Source: Hyphomicrobiales bacterium (lineage in GTDB: Bacteria > Pseudomonadota > Alphaproteobacteria > Rhizobiales > Rhizobiaceae). Taken from it: DNA of 64,000 bases. How positions within the stretch are numbered: the stretch's first letter is position 1; each line of letters opens with the position of its first letter. The notes under the pieces were generated by a model. The model was not told where the DNA came from and made no database searches. It was given only the letters and a program-made list of their open reading frames with translations. Positions 26,619 to 34,956 of this stretch are shown here, one piece after another. The translations under genes and the position numbers were made by a program. The stretch spans positions 62,001-126,000 of the forward strand of contig UBNQ01000035.1 of the NCBI GenBank assembly GCA_900466875.1, written 5' to 3'.

Positions 26619-27206
26619 ATGAGCGACGATAATCCGAACCGATCTGCAGGCGAAATATTGCAACGGGCAGAGCAGACGATGATCGCTGCAATGAATTCGG
26701 CAATCGAAGCGGCACAGGCAGAAGCGGCCAGGGAGTTCGACAGATTAGGCTACGCGCATCATAGGCCAGCCATAGACTATTTCAATTTCGCGGCGCTCCG
26801 ATTTCTGTACCTGCAACATTGTGGTGCCGATCCTGAAACAGGCAAAGGTGGCGACCCGGAACGTGCGGCGCGCATGATCTATATCGCGGGCAAGTCGTCG
26901 CGCTACTGGCAAAGAGAAACAGGGCAATCCGTGAGGGCGCGCGAGGCGGAGACGGGAATCATGTCCGGAGAGGATGAAAAGGAGAGGGCCGACCTCGCTC
27001 ACGCAACCGAGCGATCAACGCTTAAAGCCGTCATTCAGGCTTTGGTCGAGCACGCGAACACATCAGATCCGGGTTTTCGCGAACGGATCGTCGCCGCAGC
27101 CGAAGCGTCGCTTGCAAAGCTGGATCCGATGTCGGAACAAACTGATGACGTTGCCGAACATACAAGATCTTCCCTCGCCCAATTGATGAAACCCCCTGCT
27201 AGATAA
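26619..27206 (+). CDS. Hypothetical protein, Ala/Glu-rich helical
   Basis: A 195-residue soluble protein with no family recognised. It starts MSDDNPNRSAGEILQRAEQ behind GAGGAAG; the frame is open to 26496, but the ribosome site and composition favour this start. It is rich in Ala, Glu and Arg, with long amphipathic helices (about residues 10-45 and 100-180), no signal peptide, no membrane span and one cysteine. The middle (DYFNFAALRFLYLQHCG) is the least charged part. Codon use matches its neighbours, so it looks like a real gene. It is convergent with alaE across a hairpin. Confidence 0.65.
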   Translation: MSDDNPNRSAGEILQRAEQTMIAAMNSAIEAAQAEAAREFDRLGYAHHRPAIDYFNFAALRFLYLQHCGADPETGKGGDPERAARMIYIAGKSSRYWQRETGQSVRAREAETGIMSGEDEKERADLAHATERSTLKAVIQALVEHANTSDPGFRERIVAAAEASLAKLDPMSEQTDDVAEHTRSSLAQLMKPPAR

Positions 27207-27229
27207 GGCTTTCCTATCTTGGGTTGGAG

Positions 27230-27258
27230 AGCGCATGGAGCGGGAGACGCCATGCGCT
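27230..27258. terminator. Hairpin between convergent genes
   Basis: AGCGCATGG and CCATGCGCT form a perfect 9-bp stem with an 11-base loop, between the ends of the hypothetical gene (27206) and alaE (27265). It probably terminates both transcripts, although a T-run is lacking. Confidence 0.55.
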
Positions 27259-27264
27259 TACCGA

Positions 27265-27732
27265 TCAATTGCCCAGGGACATCGGCTTTTCCCCACCCGG
27301 CGAAAGGCCAAACATGCTTCTCACCCAATTGAGGAAAGCGCCATAAGGACGTCCAAGAGCAAGCATCATCACTGCAGCGCCCAGAATGCCAGCGATCAAT
27401 CCCTTACCTTCAGCGCCCGCCATGCCGATAATTATGGCATAGATCGGGACCTGAAAGCTCACCAGAGCGGCGCTGTCCCAAAGCAGTCGAGACAGCTGTG
27501 TCTTACTGGCATGTCGCATCATCCAATCGCGCCAGAGACCGTAGGGACGTGCAACCGGGATCATGAGTACGGCCCCCAGAAGCCGGGCGTTGACTATCTC
27601 CTCCCAGCTCATGCCGGCGATAAATCGCTCATTGATGACACCGGTCGTGGTGAAGAAAAGGAGGAGCGCCACTGTATCTGCGATGAAGGAACGCCGGGCA
27701 ATTTTTCTCTCTGCGTTGACGTCAGACGACAC
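27265..27732 (-). CDS. alaE: L-alanine exporter AlaE family protein
   Basis: A 155-residue membrane protein, close to the 149 residues of E. coli AlaE. It has about four spans and the family signatures FIADTVALLLFFT, MIPVARPYGLWRDW and LGRPYGAFLNW, in which the R-P-Y-G motif appears twice. AlaE exports L-alanine and related small amino acids or dipeptides across the inner membrane. The start is GTG 27732 with AGGAGA 5 bp upstream; the longer frame to 27963 is not membrane-like and is rejected. It is transcribed alone, divergent from the antiporter at 27984. Confidence 0.85.
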   Translation of the reverse strand: MSSDVNAERKIARRSFIADTVALLLFFTTTGVINERFIAGMSWEEIVNARLLGAVLMIPVARPYGLWRDWMMRHASKTQLSRLLWDSAALVSFQVPIYAIIIGMAGAEGKGLIAGILGAAVMMLALGRPYGAFLNWVRSMFGLSPGGEKPMSLGN

Positions 27733-27983
27733 ATGTCTCTCCTGATGAGCGCTCAAGGTGAAGCGGTGACTTTTGTCCGGTGGCGTGCAAGTGTAGCAAG
27801 GTAACGGTGGCGAAGTCAGGGATATCGCGTTCCCGTTCCGGCGACAGTGTTTTGCAAATACCAGAACTACCCAGCGCACATCGCCAACGATACAATAAAC
27901 ATTGGAAATTGAGCGGCGCGCCGGAGTTTTAGTTATTGCTCGGTGTTTATCGCCCAAGTGCATGAATTCGGAAGGGCGACTTA

Positions 27984-29747
27984 ATGGCTGAAGCCAGCTT
28001 GGGAGAGACGATCGGACCCGCGATCGTCCTGATGGGAGCGGCCGTGGTCGCTGTTCCCTTGTTCCGACGGCTCGGCCTCGGCTCGGTTCTGGGCTATTTC
28101 GCCGCCGGTGTGCTCGTCGGCCCTTCGGTGCTCGGCCTTTTCATCGATACCCTGTCCATCCTGCATTTTTCCGAGCTCGGGGTGGTGATGTTCCTGTTCG
28201 TTATCGGACTGGAGCTTCGCCCCCACAAGCTCTGGGCCATGCGTGGCCAGATTTTCGGGCTTGGCCTGATGCAGGTTGCGGCGGCAACCACAGCCCTGGC
28301 GCTGACGGGCGTTGTGGTCTTCGGCCTCTCCGGTTCCGTGGCCTTCGTCGCCGGGGCAGGCTTTGTCCTGTCTTCGACGGCCGTCATCATGTCCGTGCTG
28401 CAGGAACGCGGGGAGGTTTCGAGCGCAGAGGGACAGAAATCCGTCTCGATCCTGCTTTTTGAAGACCTGATGATCGTGCCACTTCTGGCGGTGGTCGCAT
28501 TCCTCTCGCCACTGGCACAGGGACAGTCAGAGTGGATGGACGTCTTGCTGGCATTTGGCGCGCTGCTCGTGCTTCTAGGTGTGTCGAAATGGGGTCTGAA
28601 TCCGTTCTTCGCGCTTCTGGCGCGGACGCGAACGCGCGAGGTGATGACCGCAGGCGCGCTGCTCGTGGTACTTGGCGCTGCTCTGCTCATGAGCGCTTCC
28701 GGCCTGTCCATGGCGATGGGCGCATTCCTTGCCGGTGTAATGCTGTCGAGTTCCAGTTACCGTCATCAGATCGAAAGCGATATCGAGCCTTTCCGCGGCC
28801 TCTTGATGGGTTTGTTCTTTCTGGCTGTGGGAATGTCGCTCGATCTTGCCGTCGTGGCGCAAGAGTGGTGGTTGCTGGTGTCTCTGCTGGTCGCTTTCAC
28901 CATCGCAAAAGGTGTTGTGGTCTATGCGGTCGCGCGCGTGTTCGGCGGTTCCAATCATCAGGCCCTGCATCGCACATCGATGTTCCTGCAGGGCGGCGAA
29001 TTCGCCTTCGTGCTTTACGCCGCAGCGACCGCAGGCGGCGTGATCGACGCGCGTGAAAACGCGCTTTTCACCACCGTCATCATCTTCTCCATGGCTCTGA
29101 CGCCGCTTCTCATGATTGCGGCGGACCGGCTGTTGCACAACGAAGCGTCGATGGACGGCGTCGACGTCGCCCAGGATCTGAAAGGTCGGGTGCTCATCAT
29201 CGGCTTCGGTCGTTTTGGGCAGATTGCTTCCCAGCTGCTGCTGTCCAAGGGTGTCCATCTGGCCGTGATCGATACGAATCCCGATCGTATCCGCGACGCG
29301 GGGCGCTTTGGGTTCAAGGTGTTTTTCGGTGACGGTACAAGGCTCGACACCCTGCGTCACTCCGGTGCAGACACCGCTGATGCGCTGATGATCTGCATCG
29401 ACGACCCGAAGGCCGCAATGCAGATCGTCGAATTGGTGCAGCATGAGTTTCCTCAGGCCAAGCTCCTCGTGCGAAGCTATGATCGAGGACATGCGGTGGA
29501 TCTCGTCCGCGCCGGCGTGGATTATCAGATCCGCGAAACGGTCGAATCCGCCTATATGATGGGCGCGGAGGGCCTGCGCGTCCTGGGCTACGCGGAAATC
29601 GACGTGGAGGAAGCCGCCGAGGACGTTCGTCAGCGAGACGACGAGCGTCTGTCTGAGCAGGTGCAGGGGGACGCGATGTCGGGCCGCGATCGGTTGCACT
29701 TCCAGCTGGTTCCCGAGCCTCTCAGCGGAACCCCGTCACCGCAGTAG
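27984..29747 (+). CDS. CPA2 monovalent cation/proton antiporter, KefB/KefC type
   Basis: A 587-residue protein. The N-terminal Na+/H+ exchanger domain (about residues 8-380, 12 to 13 spans) has FVIGLELRP and SILLFEDLMIVP. A RCK_N/TrkA-N domain follows (about 405-525), with IIGFGRFGQI binding NAD(H) and VIDTNPDR, FFGDGTRLD. KefB/C proteins release potassium and acidify the cytoplasm during electrophile stress, gated by glutathione adducts. The KefF/KefG ancillary subunit was not seen next to it, although a quinone oxidoreductase follows at 30007. The gene seems monocistronic. Confidence 0.92.
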   Translation: MAEASLGETIGPAIVLMGAAVVAVPLFRRLGLGSVLGYFAAGVLVGPSVLGLFIDTLSILHFSELGVVMFLFVIGLELRPHKLWAMRGQIFGLGLMQVAAATTALALTGVVVFGLSGSVAFVAGAGFVLSSTAVIMSVLQERGEVSSAEGQKSVSILLFEDLMIVPLLAVVAFLSPLAQGQSEWMDVLLAFGALLVLLGVSKWGLNPFFALLARTRTREVMTAGALLVVLGAALLMSASGLSMAMGAFLAGVMLSSSSYRHQIESDIEPFRGLLMGLFFLAVGMSLDLAVVAQEWWLLVSLLVAFTIAKGVVVYAVARVFGGSNHQALHRTSMFLQGGEFAFVLYAAATAGGVIDARENALFTTVIIFSMALTPLLMIAADRLLHNEASMDGVDVAQDLKGRVLIIGFGRFGQIASQLLLSKGVHLAVIDTNPDRIRDAGRFGFKVFFGDGTRLDTLRHSGADTADALMICIDDPKAAMQIVELVQHEFPQAKLLVRSYDRGHAVDLVRAGVDYQIRETVESAYMMGAEGLRVLGYAEIDVEEAAEDVRQRDDERLSEQVQGDAMSGRDRLHFQLVPEPLSGTPSPQ

Positions 29748-29755
29748 GCGGGGTT
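29729..29755. terminator. Possible terminator hairpin at the end of the antiporter gene
   Basis: AACCCCG and CGGGGTT form a 7-bp stem with a 13-base loop that includes the antiporter stop codon. No T-run follows. The 250 bp between here and the next gene hold no recognisable gene. Confidence 0.35.
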
Positions 29756-30006
29756 CGCCGCGCCTCATCGACCGAAACCATCGCGATCGGATCCGGCAAG
29801 GCGCGGCTTGCCACCGCTGCGGCCGCGTTGAAGAACCTCGATCACACCCTGACGGAAAGAGATGCCTGATGGATGGTGATGCGGCCCAAACATCCTATCC
29901 GGGAGCTGCCGCAAGTAGATTTATGTCATGGCCGATGACGTTCGACGGGCGGATATTGACGACGTGCAGGGCTAGCCAAATTTCCATCTCAGCCAAGGAA
30001 AAGCAC

Positions 30007-30963
30007 ATGAAAGCTGCAGTCTATGACAAACCCGGTCCTCCGACAGTCTTGAGATATGCGGATGTGCCGGACCCCGTCTGCGGGCCGGACGATGTCGTGA
30101 TTGCCGTCGAAGCGATTTCGATCGAGGGCGGTGATCTGATCAATCGCAGGTCGACGCCACCAGAGACGCTGTCGATCGTCGGTTATGCCGCCGCGGGCAC
30201 GATCGTCACGGTCGGTCAAAACGTCCGGGACCGAAAGGTCGGGGAAAAGGTGACTGCCTTCGATATGCAGGGATCGCACGCGGAACTCTGGTCCGTGCCT
30301 GCCACACGCACATGGCTGGTTCCTGATGGTCTGGACATGGCGCAGGCCGCTGCACTGCCGATTTCGTTCGGAACGGCCTACCATTGCATTATCACCAAGG
30401 GTGGCCTGCGTGAGACAGAGACGGTCCTGATCCAGGCTGCCACCGGCGGTGTCGGTTTGGCCGCCATTCAACTGGCACGCAACACGGGGGCGACCGTCAT
30501 CGCAGTGGCCAGCGGCAGCGAACGACGGGAACGACTGATCAGCCTTGGGGCATCGCATATCATCGATCGCCTGGAGAAGGATGTAGTGCAGGAGGTGCTT
30601 AGACTGACGGGCGGCAAGGGTGCCGATCTCGTTCTGGATCCGGTCGGCTCAACCCTGCAGGCTTCCCTATCTGCGCTTGCTCCAGAAGGACGTCTTGTCT
30701 TCGTCGGAAATGCCGGCGGTGGTGACCTCAGTGTCGCTCTGTGGCAACCGATGCAGAATAATCAAACACTGCACGGCGTTTTCATGGGGGCGCTGTTCGA
30801 ACGGCCAGCCGTGCATAGCATGGTGGATGACCTTCTGAAGGCAACGGCGGAGAAGCGCTTGGACGTCGTGATCAATCGGGTGTTTTCGCTGCACGAGGCT
30901 GCAGAGGCACACGAGTATGCTGAGACCGCCAAACCACTCGGCCGCGTCGTGATGAAACCCTGA
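30007..30963 (+). CDS. Zinc-independent quinone oxidoreductase (MDR superfamily)
   Basis: A 318-residue medium-chain reductase starting MKAAVYDKPGPPTVLRY. It has the NADPH-binding ATGGVGLAAIQLA segment (about residues 146-158) and a GADLVLDPVGS loop. The zinc-ligand cysteines of alcohol dehydrogenases are absent, which places it with QorA/zeta-crystallin type enzymes. It would reduce quinones or enals with NADPH. ATG 30007 follows AAGGAA; the frame extension to 29869 shows no family match. It is convergent with the LysR gene at 31005, with 41 bp between the stops. Confidence 0.88.
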   Translation: MKAAVYDKPGPPTVLRYADVPDPVCGPDDVVIAVEAISIEGGDLINRRSTPPETLSIVGYAAAGTIVTVGQNVRDRKVGEKVTAFDMQGSHAELWSVPATRTWLVPDGLDMAQAAALPISFGTAYHCIITKGGLRETETVLIQAATGGVGLAAIQLARNTGATVIAVASGSERRERLISLGASHIIDRLEKDVVQEVLRLTGGKGADLVLDPVGSTLQASLSALAPEGRLVFVGNAGGGDLSVALWQPMQNNQTLHGVFMGALFERPAVHSMVDDLLKATAEKRLDVVINRVFSLHEAAEAHEYAETAKPLGRVVMKP

Positions 30964-31004
30964 CATTGACCGCGTAAGCGGCTTAGGGTTGACCCTTCGC
31001 TGAG

Positions 31005-31901
31005 CTATATCTGCGCCGCTTTCGACAATGCAGGACCATTGTCAAAGCACTCGATCAGCATCTCGGTCAGCACCCGGACCTTCCTTGCCGGATGCTGACC
31101 GGGTGGCCTGACGACGTATATTCCAGCCGGCGGCGGCGGATGGCGTTGCATGACCCGCACCAGGGCGCCTGAGTCGAGATAATCCTTGATAAGGTCGTCG
31201 GGAAGCGCGGCAATGCCCAGCCCGGCAGCCGCGGCTGCGGCGAGCGCTACCCCGTTATCGGCCTTGAAGCGGCCCTGCGGGCGCACCGTCGTAATCTTGT
31301 CCCCATCCATTACCTGCCAGGTCTCCGTCCCTTGCATGAGAGCCTGATGAGCCACCAGTTCCTCCGGCGTTTCCGGAGAGCCGTGGACGCTGATATAATC
31401 CGGGCTTGCGACGTAATTTCCGTAAAGAGGGCCGACGCGCCTGGCCACCAGATTGGAATCCTGAAGAGTCCCGACCCGGATTGCGCAGTCATAACCTTCG
31501 GCGATCAGATCGACGAAACGATCGCTGTAGCAGGTCTGGATCTGGAGTTGAGGGTGTCGGCGCGCCATCTGCGCAATCACCGGTGCGAAATGCGTCGGCC
31601 CGAAGGAGAGCGGTGCGGCAATCCTTAGGCGGCCACGGAGTTCGCCAGCAGGCAAAATTGTCTCCCTTGCCGCGTCGATTTCGGCCGAAACCCTGGCCGC
31701 GTAGTCCCGGAAGGTGCTGCCGGCCTCAGTGAGGGATGCTCCGCGGGTGGAGCGGGCCAGCAGCTGGACGCCAAGTTCTGCTTCGAGCCGTACCAGCCGT
31801 CGGCTGACCATCGACTTGGAAATGCCAAGCCGCAGTGCCGCAGCGGTCACGCCGCCTGCATCGGCCACTTCGACGAATGTCCGAAGATCTTCGATATCCA
31901 A
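31005..31901 (-). CDS. LysR-family transcriptional regulator (sister copy A)
   Basis: A 298-residue LysR regulator. The winged HTH (residues 1-60, MDIEDLRTFVEVADAGG, LGISKSMVSRRLVRLE) is followed by a substrate-binding domain. It belongs to the DmlR/YhjC-like group, marked by LRGRLRIAAPLSFG and YDCAIRVG. It is divergent from the isochorismatase gene at 32054. The N-terminal 71 residues match those of the LysR at 33911 at about 57 positions, so the two are recent paralogues. A 17-bp motif repeated upstream of pirin lies 14 bp before its start, suggesting autoregulation and control of the divergent gene. Confidence 0.92.
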   Translation of the reverse strand: MDIEDLRTFVEVADAGGVTAAALRLGISKSMVSRRLVRLEAELGVQLLARSTRGASLTEAGSTFRDYAARVSAEIDAARETILPAGELRGRLRIAAPLSFGPTHFAPVIAQMARRHPQLQIQTCYSDRFVDLIAEGYDCAIRVGTLQDSNLVARRVGPLYGNYVASPDYISVHGSPETPEELVAHQALMQGTETWQVMDGDKITTVRPQGRFKADNGVALAAAAAAGLGIAALPDDLIKDYLDSGALVRVMQRHPPPPAGIYVVRPPGQHPARKVRVLTEMLIECFDNGPALSKAAQI

Positions 31902-31914
31902 TCAGCGTTCCTCA

Positions 31915-31931
31915 TTCTGCGACACAGCTTA
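31915..31931. promoter_or_regulatory. Candidate LysR site, copy 1 of a repeated 17-bp motif
   Basis: TTCTGCGACACAGCTTA lies between the LysR start and the isochorismatase gene. With the following GCA it makes TGC-N11-GCA, which fits the LysR T-N11-A rule. Fifteen of 17 bases recur at 34823-34839 in the same orientation upstream of the pirin gene. Confidence 0.5.
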
Positions 31932-32053
31932 GCAGTAGCAACGACTACCGCATCACAAACAGGAATGACAAGGTTTCTGCGTGGCAGCGTCCCGGCGGGC
32001 GCATGTCTTCTCAGCAAATGAGCATCAACCCACCGCTAACATAGGATGATACC

Positions 32054-32713
32054 ATGACCTTTCGTAACGGCCTTGACTCGCTTCTCCGCCCCGAAGACTC
32101 CGTCCTCGTCCTGATCGATCACCAGCCTTATCAGCTCGCAAACGTGAACAGCCATGATCCGCAGTTGGTAATCAACAATACGACAGGCTTGGCCAAGGTC
32201 GCCAAGGTCTTCGGCGTCCCGACCATCCTGACAAGCGTCATCGCTGATCGCGGCGGCCGCATTTTCAAACATGTCACCGATGTGTTTCCGGGGCAGGAGG
32301 TGATCGACCGGACGTTCATCAACACCTGGGAGGACAAAAAGGTCGTCGATGCCGTCAAGGCGACCGGCCGCAAGCAGCTGATCATTGCCGGCCTCTGGAC
32401 GGAGATCTGCGTCGCCATGCCGGCAATCCAGGCTGCCGGCGAAGGTTGGGACGTGACGGTGATTACCGACGCGTCTGCTGCGGTGTCACTCGAGGCGCAT
32501 AATGTGGCGATCCAGCGTATGATCGCGGCCGGTGTCAACATGATGACCTGGGTGGCATTGGCCGGCGAGTGGCAGCGTGACTGGGCACGGATCGACACCG
32601 CCGTGGCGCTCAACGACGCAATGGTACCGCACGGCGGGGGAAGCGCCATCGCCTACATGTGGGAGCAGCAATTGCTCAACACACCGGTGCCGACCACCAA
32701 AAGCGGCCACTAA
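32054..32713 (+). CDS. Isochorismatase-family hydrolase (YcaC-like)
   Basis: A 219-residue cysteine hydrolase. The catalytic Asp is in VLVLIDHQPYQ (about residue 22), and the nucleophile Cys lies in GLWTEICVAMP (about 118) after the cis-peptide region. The middle reads VIDRTFINTWED, where the usual lysine is not obvious. It resembles YcaC and related hydrolases, for which the physiological substrate is mostly unknown. The ribosome site is weak (the ATG follows GGATGATACC). It is divergent from a LysR gene and followed 125 bp later by an LLM oxidoreductase. Confidence 0.88.
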   Translation: MTFRNGLDSLLRPEDSVLVLIDHQPYQLANVNSHDPQLVINNTTGLAKVAKVFGVPTILTSVIADRGGRIFKHVTDVFPGQEVIDRTFINTWEDKKVVDAVKATGRKQLIIAGLWTEICVAMPAIQAAGEGWDVTVITDASAAVSLEAHNVAIQRMIAAGVNMMTWVALAGEWQRDWARIDTAVALNDAMVPHGGGSAIAYMWEQQLLNTPVPTTKSGH

Positions 32714-32838
32714 ATCCATGGCAGGGACGACGAGGTTCAGGCGGACGCGCTGCGAAGAGCGTGAGCGCTCAGTCGAACCCGTCGTGCCTGCTTCATTTCC
32801 GTCGAAGTGCCGACGGATTAACATTCAAGGACCATGAG

Positions 32839-33870
32839 ATGGAAATCGGTATCGACAGTTTCGCAGCCATCCTCCCTGATCCCGCCTCAGGCAGACTACC
32901 GTCGGCGACCGAGCGCATGGCCGAACTCATCGAGGAGGTCGTTGTTGCGGACAGTGTCGGGCTCGACGTCTTCGGGATCGGTGAGCATCACCGCGGCGAG
33001 TTTCTCGATTCCGCGCCGGCGGTCATTTTGGCCGCGGCCGCGGCGCGCACCAGCCGGATCAGGTTGACGAGTGCTGTGACCGTTCTGAGCGCCGCCGATC
33101 CGGTGCGTGTTTTTCAGGAGTTTGCAACGCTGGACCTGATCTCCGGTGGGCGTGCGGAAATCGTCGTCGGCCGTGGTTCCTTCGTCGAGGCCTATCCGCT
33201 GTTCGGTCTCGACACGCGCGACTACGACGATCTCTTCGCGGAAAAGCTCGACCTGCTGCTCGCGCTCGGCGAAACAACGAATGTGAACTGGGAAGGACGT
33301 TTTCGCCCGCCTTTGAAAGGGCAGGGTGTCTTTCCTCGGCCCCATCAGCCGCAGCTTCCGGTCTGGATCGGGGTCGGGGGCACGCCGCAATCCTTTGCGC
33401 GCGCAGGCGTTCTCGGCCTGCCGCTGATGGTCGCAATCATCGGTGGAAGCTTCGAGCGGTTTCGGCCGCTTGTCGATCTCTATCACGAGGCAGGCAAGCG
33501 TGCGGGACACAGTCCCGATATGCTCAAGGTTGGTGTTCACGCCATGGGTTTCGTCGGCGAAACCGACGACGCAGCGAGGGATGCCTTTTTCCCGGGATGG
33601 GCGCATCTGACGACGAAGATCGGTCGTGAGCGTGGCTGGTCGCCGCCGTCGCGCCAGCAGTTCGACGCCATGGCAGGCCCCGAGGGCGCATTCCTGGTTG
33701 GTGACCCGAAGACGGTCGCAGCCAAGATGCTGAAGGCCAGCGAAACCCTTGGCGGCGTCACGCGCATCACCTTCCAGATGAGCACGGCCTCTCTCGATAC
33801 GGTAGCGATGAAAAGATCGATCGAACTTCTGGGCACCGAGGTCGCGCCGATCGTGAGGGCAGCGCGATAG
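32839..33870 (+). CDS. LLM-class flavin-dependent oxidoreductase
   Basis: A 343-residue luciferase-like monooxygenase with a TIM-barrel fold. Signatures are DVFGIGEHHRGEFLDSAP, RLTSAVTVLSAADPVRVFQEFATLD, GRAEIVVGRGSF and QLPVWIGVGGTPQSF. The family uses FMNH2 and oxygen or F420-like cofactors. An NADH:flavin reductase was not seen beside it. ATG 32839 has AAGGA upstream; the frame is open to 32659, but that part overlaps the isochorismatase gene. It is followed 40 bp later by the second LysR, probably in the same transcript. Confidence 0.88.
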   Translation: MEIGIDSFAAILPDPASGRLPSATERMAELIEEVVVADSVGLDVFGIGEHHRGEFLDSAPAVILAAAAARTSRIRLTSAVTVLSAADPVRVFQEFATLDLISGGRAEIVVGRGSFVEAYPLFGLDTRDYDDLFAEKLDLLLALGETTNVNWEGRFRPPLKGQGVFPRPHQPQLPVWIGVGGTPQSFARAGVLGLPLMVAIIGGSFERFRPLVDLYHEAGKRAGHSPDMLKVGVHAMGFVGETDDAARDAFFPGWAHLTTKIGRERGWSPPSRQQFDAMAGPEGAFLVGDPKTVAAKMLKASETLGGVTRITFQMSTASLDTVAMKRSIELLGTEVAPIVRAAR

Positions 33871-33910
33871 GATTGGATGCCCGACTGTATCGCAAGGCTG
33901 GGAGAGCCGT

Positions 33911-34786
33911 ATGGATATCGAGGATCTGCGCACTTTTGTCGAAGTTGTCGATGCCGGCGGCATTTCTCCCGCGGCACGTCGATTGGGTATCTCGAAGTCG
34001 ATGGTCAGTCGGCGCCTGATCCGGCTCGAAGAGGCGATGGGGATCCAGCTTCTGGCACGCACGACGCGCGGCGCCGGGGTGACGGAAGCGGGCGCGACGT
34101 TCCGTGATTATGCGGCAAGGGTCTGTTCCGAGATCGATATTGCGCGCGAGACGATATTGCCGGCCGGCGATCTTCGCGGGCGCCTGCGGGTGGCCGTCCC
34201 GCTGACATCGGGCCCGATGTATTTTGCACCGGTGCTTGCGGAGATGGCACGCCATCACCCGCAGCTTCAGATCCATGCGGAATATAGCGATCGGTTCGTC
34301 GATCTGATCGCCGACGGTTTCGATTGCGCGATCCGGGTCGGCTCCCTGCGTGACTCGAACCTGATCGCGAAACGCGTCGGGCAAATTTACGGCAAGCTGG
34401 TGGCGAGCCCCGGCTATATCAAACGACATGGTGCACCGGAAACACCTGACGAAATCGCTGCACACGAGGCCCTGGTGGGTGCCGAAAGCTGGCGGTTCAT
34501 GGATGGCGACAAGGTCGTGACCGTGCAGCCGCAGGGACGCTTCAGCTCCGACAACGGCGCGGCACTTGCGAGCGCCGCGGCGGCAGGGCTGGGGATCGCC
34601 TGGCTTCCCGACTGCGTGACCCATGACTATCTTGCCGCGGGCACGCTCGTGCCCGTCATGACCCAATATCCTCTGCCGGTGGGTGGCGTTTATGTCGTGC
34701 GACCGCCCAGCCCGCACCCGGCGGGAAAGGTGCGCGTTCTTGCGGAATTCCTGATGGAAGCCTTCGAGCGAAATCCGCATTTGTGA
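33911..34786 (+). CDS. LysR-family transcriptional regulator (sister copy B)
   Basis: A 291-residue LysR protein, closely similar to the one at 31005-31901 across its whole length, with the same opening MDIEDLRTFVEV, the recognition helix SKSMVSRRL and the effector-domain segments LQI.YSDRFVDLIA and GRFSDNGAALA-like. The pair brackets the isochorismatase-LLM genes in opposite orientation, as expected after an inverted duplication. It is followed by pirin, with a shared 17-bp motif between them. The effector and the division of labour between the two copies are unknown. Confidence 0.92.
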   Translation: MDIEDLRTFVEVVDAGGISPAARRLGISKSMVSRRLIRLEEAMGIQLLARTTRGAGVTEAGATFRDYAARVCSEIDIARETILPAGDLRGRLRVAVPLTSGPMYFAPVLAEMARHHPQLQIHAEYSDRFVDLIADGFDCAIRVGSLRDSNLIAKRVGQIYGKLVASPGYIKRHGAPETPDEIAAHEALVGAESWRFMDGDKVVTVQPQGRFSSDNGAALASAAAAGLGIAWLPDCVTHDYLAAGTLVPVMTQYPLPVGGVYVVRPPSPHPAGKVRVLAEFLMEAFERNPHL

Positions 34787-34822
34787 CATACAGCGGGTCG
34801 ATATGCTGACGCGCGTTCCGCC

Positions 34823-34839
34823 TTTTGCGACACAGCTCA
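34823..34839. promoter_or_regulatory. Candidate LysR site, copy 2 of a repeated 17-bp motif
   Basis: TTTTGCGACACAGCTCA differs from the 31915 copy at two positions. It lies between the LysR-B stop and the pirin start. The TGC half-site is kept, but the GCA half-site beyond the motif is not, so binding may be weaker here. Confidence 0.5.
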
Positions 34840-34956
34840 CCGCTCCGCGCAACTAGCAAACGGGAGGCTCACCCGATAGTCATTTGGAGCCGGTGAACGG
34901 ACACTGCATTCTGGGCAAATCCGCGCTGGCCGAATGGAGAGGAGAGGTGAACGCTC

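Noticed and set aside
28575..29699. A 374-codon minus-strand frame antisense to the antiporter
   Set aside because: His/Gln/Arg-rich translation with no motif; it mirrors the codon bias of the real KefB-type gene.
29748..30006. Possible gene remnant between the antiporter and the quinone oxidoreductase
   Set aside because: A short frame reading GKARLATAAAALKNLDHTL looked protein-like, but no family could be assigned and there is no start context.
32896..34062. A 388-codon minus-strand frame across the LLM and LysR genes
   Set aside because: It spans two well-supported genes on the other strand and shows no domain.
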